DNA of 41,579 nt, from the NCBI GenBank assembly GCA_016789785.1, contig JAEUQE010000051.1, positions 1 through 41,579 on the forward strand. The letters run 5' to 3'. Below are positions 33,201 to 40,643 of this stretch, in pieces. Every line of letters starts with the position of its first letter. Position 1 is the stretch's first letter. The DNA comes from Bryobacterales bacterium (GTDB lineage Bacteria; Acidobacteriota; Terriglobia; Bryobacterales; Bryobacteraceae). The notes beneath the pieces are model-generated. The model was not told the DNA's origin, did not search any database, and saw only the letters and a list, made by a program, of their open reading frames with translations. Both the position numbers and the translations under genes were made by a program.

Positions 33201-34003
33201 AAGTGGTCAAACGTTTCTCCCGAGGCTGGACGTTCCAGGGCAACTACACCTGGGCCAAGACGCTTGGGGAGGAGGAAGGCGCCGAGCAGGAGTTCGTCGA
33301 CAGCTATCGCGACCTGCGCAACTGGCGTCTCGACAAGCGGCTCCTTTCGTTCCATCGCACCCACGTGATCCGCACCAATGCCCTGTGGGAGTTGCCATTC
33401 GGTCCCAACAAACCTCTCTTCAGCGGTGCGAAGGGCGTGGTTGGAAAGCTGGTTGGCGGCTGGCAGGTCGGCTCGATTTTCAACGTGTTCTCCGGAGCGC
33501 CCGTCTATCTGAGTTCCGGCGTCAGTTCCTGGAATAACTTCGGCGACAATACACCGGTCGCGGTGACGGCGATTGACAAAGGTCTCGGGCAAATCAGACG
33601 CGTCGGCAATGGCGTTCAGTATTTCGATGGACTGCGGCTGGTGACCGACCCGTCGGTCTCCGGGCTGTCTTCGAGCGGCAACCTGCAAGGACGCTCGACG
33701 CTGCGCGCGGTGGCCGATGCCAGCGGCAATCTGCTGATGGTCAATCCCATCCCTGGCACTCTTGGCAACGTGGCCCCGAATCTCCTGGAAGGGCCGGGCG
33801 CCATCCGCCTCGACTTGAACATGCTCAAGACGGTTCGCTTCAGCGAGGCGAAGTCGCTGCAGTTCGACTTCATCTTCCAGAATGCGTCGAACTCGCCGAA
33901 CTTCGACAATCCGAATGCCGATATCAACTCGCTCAACTTCGGCCGCATTACCGGTGCCGGAGGCAATCGGATCATCGTGATCGGCGCACGTTTCAATTTC
34001 TAG
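30233..34003 (+). CDS. TonB-dependent receptor with N-terminal carboxypeptidase-regulatory domain
   Basis: A 1256-residue outer-membrane protein of the Oar/CarboxypepD-reg type that is highly expanded in acidobacteria. Signal peptide to about residue 20 (AAYSQ). Residues about 22-110 are the Ig-like carboxypeptidase-regulatory domain (LSGAVSDPSEAAIPGAAV, SGVYAFPALPAGSYRV). Then comes a plug domain (LELPLTSRNALDL, NIQIDGINVQDARI, RIEEFRVVTSP) and a long beta-barrel. The protein ends in a phenylalanine (IVIGARFNF), as required for barrel insertion. Substrate unknown; polysaccharide or siderophore uptake and adhesion have been suggested for such proteins. No clear TonB box. It has its own promoter. 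Its stop codon overlaps the truncated toxin gene on the other strand. Confidence 0.9.
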   Translation: MRSWVISSLVCLLSGLAAYSQTIDATLSGAVSDPSEAAIPGAAVTAQNLKTGVTTVTRSNASGVYAFPALPAGSYRVDADAPGFRKKVFREVTLEVGGRVTLDFSMEISTTAETVEVSADADSALAYASSSVGGMVTGRKVLELPLTSRNALDLTFIQAGVVGSNFAGARIGTLNIQIDGINVQDARINSGVASTVFPSTDRIEEFRVVTSPVDSELGRGSGQVQMLTRSGTNEFHGSLFEFHRNTVLNANTWFNNQRGMNPRTGEPVSPRNNLIRNQFGGRVGGPVRKNRTFFHFLYEGQRIRSRAAVTSTVLTEAARRGNYRYFPGVQNGNVESATPVVDLNGNPLRPAGAAGDLMTVSVFGRDPARLSADPTGAVARQIERMPLPNNFRAGDGLNTAGYTWSRSSSDDLDQLNLKIDHVLSNAHRLAFSWSRDTGIEANGFLPQPYPDAQGGSVRSRDSVYSLTLTSVVRSNLVNEVRIGALRPQVRFTTPWETDPSILPKQPASTYVTVPLLFTNPINQGNDPQGRISPNYQFFEKMSWLTGKHSVKFGGNAYFVSTNGYNAFDVLPRVNIGAGGAPVRGIDTIPGIGRNQAGAQNLLLDLSGSVASIRQALNSPGGANPEFLAGEPKQRTWYAPEFSTFIQDDYKLTKDLTLTLGIRYEWYAVPQDRNGRAAALAGGSGSIFGLSGRSFADMYQPGRIAGSPTRVELVGRNSPNPSRKLYNNDWNNFAPAIGVAWNIPFFGKGKTTFRAGYSMGYERNALRIVDVVAGDQPGLRTISTFNSSNALSLANITLPLAPIGRVLEEVPLTDRTQIIRTFDDNLRIPYVQNWNASIDRELPGRAMLSVRYVANKGTRLIRGTSVNEHMIFENGILEAFRLTQAGGNAPLFDRLLRGLNVPGFGVVDGRQLTGSRVFREANTTTQGHLAGNNAGAFAAYLNSTPYLTNVRGGLLRNGGFPENWIVANPQFDSARLTSNYAASSYHSMQVEVVKRFSRGWTFQGNYTWAKTLGEEEGAEQEFVDSYRDLRNWRLDKRLLSFHRTHVIRTNALWELPFGPNKPLFSGAKGVVGKLVGGWQVGSIFNVFSGAPVYLSSGVSSWNNFGDNTPVAVTAIDKGLGQIRRVGNGVQYFDGLRLVTDPSVSGLSSSGNLQGRSTLRAVADASGNLLMVNPIPGTLGNVAPNLLEGPGAIRLDLNMLKTVRFSEAKSLQFDFIFQNASNSPNFDNPNADINSLNFGRITGAGGNRIIVIGARFNF

Positions 34004-34394
34004 AATTCGGTCTGCCGTGGTCATCGACTGGGAGCGTGCCTTCATATTCGCCCGCGAGAAAATCCACCTGGACCCTGATGGGGTTGCCACCAATCTCGAC
34101 CGTTCGGAAGAAGATGAAGGGCTGCTTGGGGCTTTGCTCGTACCCACGCCTTAAGAGCAGCGTCTGAATGGTGGCGTAGCCGGGGTCTTCCAGCGTGACG
34201 TGGTTCAGGGCCAAATCAACGTCGATACTGCCGACGTGTTGCAGCGGCGTCTGCGGCAAGATCAACTGCGGGACCCAACCGCCGACCACGACGATGTCAT
34301 CGCGATACTCTCCCAGCAAACGAACCAATTCCAGCAGAACCGAGCGCGCCGCTTCGACCTGATCGCCGGAGTAGTCACGGAAGGTTACCGCCAT
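33993..34394 (-). pseudogene. AbiEii-like nucleotidyltransferase toxin, 3' end lost
   Basis: The first 129 codons belong to a nucleotidyltransferase of the AbiEii type: IVVVGGWVPQLIL then GSIDVDLALN is the core of the fold (GG and DxD motifs), followed by IRVQVDFLAGEYEGT. Family members are usually 250-300 residues long; here the coding sequence ends after HGRP, adds four residues read from the opposite strand of the TonB-receptor gene, and stops. The junction is at about 34004-34010, directly beside the receptor's stop codon. The start overlaps the end of the antitoxin gene by 10 bp, as in intact type IV modules. The C-terminal half of the enzyme is absent, so activity is unlikely. Confidence 0.7.
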
Positions 34395-35609
34395 TGAGGT
34401 TTGATCACTCTCTCCAGGATCGCTTGTGCAGCTTCCTCGCCGCGGCCTTTGGTGGCCATCAAGTCGAGGTAGGCCTGAATCGCCGAGACCACGGGCGCGC
34501 CATCCTTCAATGCGGAACCAAAGAACACACCGTCATCGTAAGGCCGGATCAGCACGGCGTTGGCACCCGAGGAGACTCGCTTCAGAGCGAGTGCCTCGGC
34601 CACGTCATCGACCTTGTCAACGTAAGCAGTCGCCCGCTGATAACGCACAGTTGGAGCAAGCCGCGCGGCAGCGGAGAGCCCCGTAAAGGCAATATGCCTT
34701 TTCCCCAGGCCCGCCATCTCCGCGAGCTTTGCCTCAATTTCGGCGATCGGCTTCAGTGAATAGAACTCGACTGCTTCGTTGCGGGAGGCGCGGTAGTTTC
34801 CCGCCCACTCGGCAATCATGGGTCCCACCGCGACTTGGAACGCATCATTTGTGCCGTCGCCCATTCCGCTGCCGTCGCCGCCTCCAGCACCTGAACCCGA
34901 ACCGAAACCATAGCCGTTACCGAAGCCGCCGCCGCTTCCTTCTGGTGACCCTGCCCCATATCCAGCCATGCAAAACCCTGCTGAAGTGGAGGTGATCCAC
35001 TCGCGATCCGCAAGGAGTTTCTTAACGCTCGCCACCTGACCAAGACTCACCGCGGCAGCATCGGCCATTGCCTGTGTGCGCCACGTGCGCGGACCCGTGG
35101 CCAAAAGAACCCGAAGAACTCGTTCGGCTTTGGGTGAGTACAGCGACCGCAAGTCCCTCTTCTGAATTGCCGGATTTGGAAATCCCTCCCTCTTGATAAA
35201 CACGGTATCGAACGCCAGGCGGCAGTTGCCGGCAAAATCCAGATACCCGGTGTTGTAGCGATCGCAGATGGCGGCCGCCGCTGGGGAGATGAACGGCGCA
35301 ATCAGTACGGGGTAGGCACTCGCACTCGCTCGCAATTCCTCCACCAGACGGAGGCACGCCTCCCTGGTAATTCTCGGTTGGCCACTGCTCTTCACCTGGC
35401 AGAGCAACCTCCGGTCGATGGGCCGGAGGCCATCGCGCCGTCGAATCTTAACCGTCACTGTGAAAATCTGCGACGGTATCCGCGGCCGGCGGCCGCTTCT
35501 TGACCAAGACTCGTCCGACGAACGGAACCTCCGCCAGCAGTCCTTGTAGACGCAGGATCGCCCGCTCTTCCAGCGCGGCGGTATCCGGTCTTTGAGAACT
35601 TTTCAGCAT
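34385..35609 (-). pseudogene. AbiEi-type antitoxin of a type IV toxin-antitoxin module, frameshifted
   Basis: The main frame (35458-34385, 357 codons from a GTG) contains the family segments LLCQVKSSGQPRITREA, YNTGYLDFAGNCRLAFDTVF, DLRSLYSPKAERVLRVLL and a winged-helix part SLGQVASVKKLLADREW. The N-terminal part is in another frame: an ATG at 35609 opens 53 codons (RAILRLQGLLAEVPF ... ADFHSDG) and stops at 35448. A shift near 35465 would join VADF to TVTVKIRRRDG and restore a normal N-terminus. A 40-residue glycine-rich insert (GYGFGSGSGAGGGDGSG and neighbours) replaces the usual short linker before the C-terminal domain. Translational restart at the GTG is an alternative to decay. Gene order antitoxin-toxin and the 10-bp overlap with the toxin are as expected. 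Confidence 0.65.
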
Positions 35610-35619
35610 GTGCTGAAAA
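35600..35619. promoter_or_regulatory. 20-bp palindrome over the antitoxin start codon (operator candidate)
   Basis: TTTTCAGCATGTGCTGAAAA has perfect 9-bp arms around a TG centre. The minus-strand ATG of the antitoxin (35609-35607) lies in its middle and the -10 hexamer is 2 nt away, so a bound protein would block transcription. Known AbiEi antitoxins repress their own promoters by binding inverted repeats; use by this protein is inferred. Confidence 0.55.
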
Positions 35620-35621
35620 CT

Positions 35622-35650
35622 ATTGTTTCAATGAAAACTGCATGGGTCAA
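35622..35650 (-). promoter_or_regulatory. Promoter of the decayed toxin-antitoxin module
   Basis: On the minus strand TTGACC (35650-35645), a 17-nt spacer and AACAAT (35627-35622). The ATG at 35609 is only 12 nt downstream, so the message would have a leader of about five bases and no Shine-Dalgarno sequence. Confidence 0.5.
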
Positions 35651-36083
35651 GGACGAGGTGGTTGGGTCATGCCGTCAAACGGCCCCTCGCTCGCGCCTTT
35701 AGAGTGCGCGAGCCTTCGCTCATAGTTCCAGATCCTGGAGCTTCCGCCACAGACATCGCCGGCGCAACCAACGCGAGGCCGCTCTCCCATCTCAGCCCTT
35801 GAAGAACCCGCCCGTAGATTCCCAGCGCGACGGCCGAATCTTCGCGCTCCGAGCGGCACGTGATGTTGCGCGCTGTCGTCCTGCGCCGCCGAAGGCGTCG
35901 TTAGTTTAGACGTCGAGAAAAAAGGAGCCAGCAACCACGTTTGCGTTCTCCTGCTTGAACGCACTCAACGGGAACTCGCCCCAAAGTGCGTGGCAGCCGA
36001 GCCGGTGGATGACGTTCGTGCGAACGAAACGCCTTCGCATGCCCACGTCCCTCCGGAAGGCCCTGTGAAAGGAAGTAAACAAC
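35651..36083. other. Intergenic stretch without a recognisable gene
   Basis: No reading frame here looks like a known protein or has a convincing start. The only structure noticed is a perfect palindrome CGTTCG-TG-CGAACG at 36013-36026, 58-71 bp before the subtilase start, which could be an operator. The last 20 bases hold the ribosome binding site (AAAGGAA) of the subtilase. Confidence 0.5.
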
Positions 36084-38696
36084 ATGCCTGGCACTCCCAA
36101 AACGGCCCCTGAACTGGTGGTCATCACAAAGGCTGAATCCAACATCCGCGCGCGTGCCGCTTCCGTTGCGTCCGCAAGCGGCGCCGACACAACCAATCTT
36201 CAATCCATCCTCAATGCTTATGGTGCGGAGATGCGGCCGCTCTTCGGGCTCGATGAAGAGCGCATCCGAACGAGGATGGCTGCCGTGGAAGCCAGTCTTC
36301 CGGAAGCGCCCGAAGGAACCACACGAGAACCCCTCCCCGATCTGAGCCGCTTCTATCATGTGGAAGCACCGGAAGACCAATTGGAGGCACTTGCCGAACA
36401 GCTTCGCAGCGACCCATCCGTGGAAGCCGCGTACGTGAAGCCGCCCGGCGAGCCTCCTGTCCGCGCAACCGCCGCGGCGCCAGCACCCGATCGAGCCCCC
36501 GAACGCCTCAATGACATGCTTCCCAGTACGGACATGCCTCCCGCCGTCACACCTGACTTCACTGGCCGTCAGGGCTACCTCGGTTCCGCGCCCGCCGGAG
36601 TGGATGCCGCCTTTGCGTGGACCCTGCCGGGAGGAGGAGGTTCGAACGTCCGCGTCGTCGACTGCGAATGGGGATGGCGATTCACCCACGAGGATCTGCT
36701 CCAGAATCAGGGCGGCGTCATCGCCGGAACCAGCAGCACGGATACCGATCACGGCACGGCGGTCATCGGCGTCATCGGCGGTGATCGCAATCGCATTGGC
36801 ATCACTGGAATCTCCCCCGACTCCACCGTGAGCGCCTCGTCGTTCAATGACCAGTCTTCCTCCAACGCCATCCGTGCCGCCGCCGACCGCCTCCGCGCCG
36901 GCGACATCATCCTGCTCGAAATCCACCGCGCCGGGCCGAACACGCCGAATCCGCCTCAAGGCCAGCTTGGTTACATCGCTATCGAATGGTGGCCGGACGA
37001 TTTCGCAGCCATTCGCTATGCCGTCGCCAAGGGCATCATCGTCGTCGAGGCGGCAGGCAACGGCTTCCAGAACCTCAATGACGCAGTCTACAACACGCGC
37101 CCTGCGGGATTCCCCGCCACCTGGACTAACCCGTTCAATCCTGCCAATCCATCCTCCGGCGCGGTAATCGTCGGAGCGGGTGCGCCGCCGGAAGGGACTC
37201 ACGGCCGCAACCATGGCCCCGATCGGTCTCGTCTCGACTTCTCCAACCACGGGCTCCGTGTCGACGTACAAGGCTGGGGGCGTGAAGTCACCACCACGGG
37301 CTACGGCAACCTCCAGGGCGGCGCCGGGATGGAGGATATCTGGTACACGGATACCTTCAGCGGCACTTCCAGCGCATCACCGGTGGTTGTGGGTGCGCTC
37401 GCAGACACGCAGGGAGTGCTCCGCACGCGGGGACATCGTCTGCTGAATTCGCACTCCGCGCGCCGCCTTGTCCGAGCCTGCGGTTCCCCTCAGCAGGATG
37501 CGCCAGGCCGTCCCGCGACGCAGCGCATCGGAAAGCGGCCGAACCTCCGCGAATACATCCCCGAAGCCGCCCGGTTCCCCTCCCGTAGTGCCGACTACAA
37601 CGGTAACGGCCGCGCCGAGATCCTGGTGACCAGTCCCTGGGGCATGGGCTTCCTTGAGCTTGCCGGCGCAAGCATGTCCGCGTCCATGATGGCTCCCAAC
37701 GGCACTCGTTTCGGCGGATGGCTCCTCAATACTGCCGACAACCACTTCGGCCCGCCCGCCGATTACGACGGCGATGGCCGTGCCGAAACCCTCGTCGCCA
37801 GTCCCTGGGGCATCGGGATTCTGAAACGGAGCGGACCCAGTCTCGCGCCCGTCATGATGGCCCAGAACGGCACCCGCTTCGGTGGTTGGCTCCTCAACAC
37901 CGGCGACAACTCCTTCCTCGCCGCGGGAGACTTCGACGGCAATGGACGCGCCGGTCTCATCGTCACCAGCCCCTGGGGCTTCGGAATCCTGGAACTCGCG
38001 GGCAGCATGCTGAATGCCCCGATGATGGCGCCCAACGGCACTCGCTTCGGCGGTTGGCTGCTCAACACCGGTGACAATTCCTTCGGCCCGGTGGGCGACT
38101 TCGATGGCGACGGCCGGCCCGAAATCCTGGTCACCAGCCCGTGGGGCATCGGGATTCTCAAGCAGAGCGGTGGCACGCTCAGCGTCCCCATGATGGCGCC
38201 CAATGGCACTCGCTTCGGTGGTTGGCTCCTCAACACAGCCGACAACACCTTCGGCCCGGTGGGCGACTTCGACGGTGACGGCCGCGCCGAGATTGTCGTG
38301 ACCAGCCCCTGGGGCATCGGCATCATGAAACTCAACGGCGGTTCCATCTCCATGGTGATGATGGCGCCCAACGGCACTCGCTTCGGTGGTTGGCTCCTCA
38401 ACACGGGCGACAATGACTTCGGACGCAGCGGCGACTTCGACAACAACGGCCGTCGCGATCTCCTGGTCACCAGCCCCTGGGGCATGGGCATCTTGCGCCT
38501 TGCCGGAAGCTCGCTGACCTCGCAGTTCATGGCGCCGAACGGCACCCGCTTCGGTGGCTGGCTGCTCAACACGGCCGACAACCGGCTCGGCACCACCGCC
38601 GACTACGACGCCGACCGCGCAAGTGAGATCCTCGTATCGAGCCCGAGGGACTGGGCATCCTCAAGCAATCCGGGGCCGCCCTTACGGCTCCCATGA
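36084..38696 (+). CDS. Subtilisin-family (S8) serine peptidase with C-terminal FG-GAP/VCBS-like repeats
   Basis: An 870-residue protein. Residues 85-120 resemble a peptidase propeptide (DLSRFYHVEAPEDQLEALAE). The catalytic domain holds the triad D193 (RVVDCEWGW), H223 (TDHGTAVIG) and S429 (FSGTSSASP), with the oxyanion N326 (AAGNG). From residue 504 there are tandem 56-residue repeats, each with a calcium-type DxDGDGR motif, then TSPWGIGIL and MMAPNGTRFGGWLLNT. The reading frame is lost in the seventh repeat: after ILVSSP a 1-nt deletion produces RDWASSSNPGPPLRLP and an early stop; in the restored frame the repeat would finish at 38770. No signal peptide is visible at this start, which is odd for a presumed extracellular enzyme. 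AAAGGAA stands 9 nt before the ATG. Confidence 0.82.
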   Translation: MPGTPKTAPELVVITKAESNIRARAASVASASGADTTNLQSILNAYGAEMRPLFGLDEERIRTRMAAVEASLPEAPEGTTREPLPDLSRFYHVEAPEDQLEALAEQLRSDPSVEAAYVKPPGEPPVRATAAAPAPDRAPERLNDMLPSTDMPPAVTPDFTGRQGYLGSAPAGVDAAFAWTLPGGGGSNVRVVDCEWGWRFTHEDLLQNQGGVIAGTSSTDTDHGTAVIGVIGGDRNRIGITGISPDSTVSASSFNDQSSSNAIRAAADRLRAGDIILLEIHRAGPNTPNPPQGQLGYIAIEWWPDDFAAIRYAVAKGIIVVEAAGNGFQNLNDAVYNTRPAGFPATWTNPFNPANPSSGAVIVGAGAPPEGTHGRNHGPDRSRLDFSNHGLRVDVQGWGREVTTTGYGNLQGGAGMEDIWYTDTFSGTSSASPVVVGALADTQGVLRTRGHRLLNSHSARRLVRACGSPQQDAPGRPATQRIGKRPNLREYIPEAARFPSRSADYNGNGRAEILVTSPWGMGFLELAGASMSASMMAPNGTRFGGWLLNTADNHFGPPADYDGDGRAETLVASPWGIGILKRSGPSLAPVMMAQNGTRFGGWLLNTGDNSFLAAGDFDGNGRAGLIVTSPWGFGILELAGSMLNAPMMAPNGTRFGGWLLNTGDNSFGPVGDFDGDGRPEILVTSPWGIGILKQSGGTLSVPMMAPNGTRFGGWLLNTADNTFGPVGDFDGDGRAEIVVTSPWGIGIMKLNGGSISMVMMAPNGTRFGGWLLNTGDNDFGRSGDFDNNGRRDLLVTSPWGMGILRLAGSSLTSQFMAPNGTRFGGWLLNTADNRLGTTADYDADRASEILVSSPRDWASSSNPGPPLRLP

Positions 38697-38770
38697 TGGC
38701 TCCCAACGGCACTCGCTTCGGCGGTTGGCTGCTCAACACCCTAGACAACGACCTCGGCCACGGTTTTTAG
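37593..38770 (+). repeat. Seven tandem 168-bp coding repeats
   Basis: The anchor AACGGCACTCG (or a close variant) recurs at 37698, 37866, 38034, 38202, 38370, 38538 and 38705: six spacings, five of exactly 168 bp and the last of 167. Each unit encodes 56 residues. The 167-bp spacing shows a single-base deletion in the last unit, which shifts the frame. The units are very similar to one another at the DNA level, which points to recent tandem growth or gene conversion. Confidence 0.93.
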
Positions 38771-38802
38771 AAACGCGGCTGCGTACCAACCATCGCAATT
38801 GC

Positions 38803-38828
38803 GGGCGGGCTTCGTCTCACGCCCGCCC
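38803..38828. terminator. GC-rich hairpin between convergent genes
   Basis: GGGCGGGC (38803-38810) and GCCCGCCC (38821-38828) pair perfectly over a 10-nt loop in the gap between the subtilase and the next gene on the minus strand. There is no T-tract on either side, so it may slow or end transcription only with help. Confidence 0.4.
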
Positions 38829-38949
38829 TCAAGGGACCAGCGTGAGTGTTTCCCCGAAACGAGGAGTGTGGCCTGTTCGCCAGAGGTGATTGCCACGAGC
38901 GGGGCAGGTTCGAGTGGCAAACGTAGGGCTTGGCCCCGGTTCATCTGCC

Positions 38950-40518
38950 TCACCTTAGGAGCACACCCATCCGTTCCGACCGGATCCAGCCTCGCTCCGA
39001 TCCCAGATCTCCGGGCCCCAACTCGACAAACCCAACGCCGTGCCGTCCATCCGGACCAACGGTGATCCCGGCGGCCCCGTTCAGTTTCACCGTCACACGA
39101 AACACACCACGCCGCTCCGCAACCTCTGAAACCGCGGCCGTCCCGAGGCTTACCATGCTCCCCGTCAGCTCATCCACAAACCGAGCCTCCACCGGATTGA
39201 GCGACTGCGCCCCTCGCCCCACTCCGCCAACGACAAACGAAATCGAGTCCTGCAGCGACGGCCACGGCTGTCCGGGCGGCCGGCCCGGCCATTCAAAATT
39301 GCTCCCAGGAAATCCGAACATCCAGTACGGTTGATGACGCAACACCTTCATCATTCTCGGCGCATGCTCGAAAGGGGAGTCCGCGGGAGCCGCGACCGTC
39401 AAGGGCTGATCGCCAAGGGGCACGTCCTCCGGGATTACGCGCTCGTGAAACAAAGGCGTACCCGGTGGGAGCAGAATCCCGGCGATCCGCAGTTCAGCCT
39501 GTGGGCCATTCATAGGGATCATGCGCGGCGAACCTGGTACGACGAAAAACTCCCCGTCGAAAATGGGCGTCCCCGCCGGAGGAGCCAATACTTCGTCCGG
39601 CCCTTGACGTTGAAGCCGCACGAAACCGCGGGTTTCGGTGGACGCAAAGCCGAGTGCGCCATCGCTTGAAACCGCATACATGCCGGGCTCGCCGTTGCCA
39701 AGCGCCAAAGGACTACCTCCATCAACCGGCCACAACTGGTTTCCCCAAACCACGAACTGATCCTGCGCCGAGATTCCAGCGATGCGAAGTGGCGAACCTC
39801 GCGCATCGCTAATGAGCGTTCTCGTGACACCCGTCACAGTGTTGGTGAGATGAAGCGAGTGCCGCGTCTCGAATCGCATGAACAGGTTTGGAACAGGCAC
39901 CATCCACATCCGTGTCGAGGCGATCCATTTTCCCGACGGGCTCACGACACCGCTGTTGTGGACACCGTCGATCACGCGAACACCATCCGGACTCCATAGC
40001 TCCCTGCCAAATAACACACGTCCATCATCAGTCAGCCCGAGACGATTCGCCGCCGGCCAGGGCAACGTCCAACTCCATCCCTGATCGAGATCGAACAAAT
40101 GGGCCGGCGCGTTCCCGGAGCCTGATGTCACGGCATAGCGGCCGTTGTGGCTCAACTGAATGGCATCTCCCGAACGAATTGGCGTCGCGCGATCGGGCGA
40201 ATGGAGGTAGCTGATGCCCATCAGCCGGTCTTGACGCAAATACCAGGCACGATAAGTGACGATCTGCCCGTCCCCGCTGATGCCGATATCTTCGATGAAG
40301 TTCAGCGCGGCATTACCTTCACGTGTGGGCGGCTCGGCGAAGATCTCGAAACGCCCGCCGCTCCATCGCCAAACGCGCGGCTGGCTCGGCACATCGGTGC
40401 CCTTCAATCGTAGTGTGGTGACAAAGAATGCCGTCTGTCCATCGTCAGTGGTGACAAGCCCGTAGGCCTGACACGCGGCAGGAAGCGCGAGAAGAAGCAG
40501 TCCTAGTAGAACTCGCAA
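38950..40518 (-). CDS. Secreted beta-propeller-like protein of unknown function
   Basis: A 522-residue exported protein. The start is taken as the TTG at 40518: it is followed by a clear signal peptide (RVLLGLLLLALPAACQA) and GGAGG stands 7 nt upstream, whereas longer in-frame extensions to 40713 read poorly and run into the divergent gene. The sequence between residues about 40 and 350 has recurrent beta-strand and DG turns (VTTDDGQTAFFV, GISGDGQIVTYR, LTDDGRVLFG, AVSSDGALGFA), consistent with WD40/TolB-like propeller blades. The C-terminal 110 residues (from about PVEARFVDELTGSMV) form a separate beta-rich part and may be a Solibacter-type terminal domain, diverged. Lipid attachment at C17 is possible but the lipobox is poor. 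Confidence 0.6.
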   Translation of the reverse strand: MRVLLGLLLLALPAACQAYGLVTTDDGQTAFFVTTLRLKGTDVPSQPRVWRWSGGRFEIFAEPPTREGNAALNFIEDIGISGDGQIVTYRAWYLRQDRLMGISYLHSPDRATPIRSGDAIQLSHNGRYAVTSGSGNAPAHLFDLDQGWSWTLPWPAANRLGLTDDGRVLFGRELWSPDGVRVIDGVHNSGVVSPSGKWIASTRMWMVPVPNLFMRFETRHSLHLTNTVTGVTRTLISDARGSPLRIAGISAQDQFVVWGNQLWPVDGGSPLALGNGEPGMYAVSSDGALGFASTETRGFVRLQRQGPDEVLAPPAGTPIFDGEFFVVPGSPRMIPMNGPQAELRIAGILLPPGTPLFHERVIPEDVPLGDQPLTVAAPADSPFEHAPRMMKVLRHQPYWMFGFPGSNFEWPGRPPGQPWPSLQDSISFVVGGVGRGAQSLNPVEARFVDELTGSMVSLGTAAVSEVAERRGVFRVTVKLNGAAGITVGPDGRHGVGFVELGPGDLGSERGWIRSERMGVLLR

Positions 40519-40629
40519 GCAAGATCCTCCCCAGACGCGGCACTTCGATGTTAGCAGTGCCCTTCTGGAGGAACAACAGCCCAATTCGCAACAGGAAATC
40601 CTCGTGCACCGCAAGCCCTTCAGCCGGGA

Positions 40630-40635
40630 TAAGAT
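40630..40635 (+). promoter_or_regulatory. -10-like hexamer before the hydroxy-acid oxidase gene
   Basis: TAAGAT lies 8 nt before the ATG at 40644 and no Shine-Dalgarno sequence follows it; no good -35 is seen. A leaderless or nearly leaderless message is possible. Confidence 0.3.
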
Positions 40636-40643
40636 AGCATCCC

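Noticed and set aside
35647..35964. Minus-strand open frame of 105 codons between the antitoxin and the subtilase
   Set aside because: Arginine- and glycine-rich with no recognisable domain; neither this nor the neighbouring frames could be assigned to a family.
35901..37271. Open frame of 456 codons antisense to the subtilase
   Set aside because: It covers the catalytic domain coded on the plus strand, has no recognisable motif and no ribosome binding site.
37590..38770. CRISPR-like array suggested by the regular spacing
   Set aside because: The 168-bp units are in-frame coding repeats of a peptidase with no spacer/repeat division.
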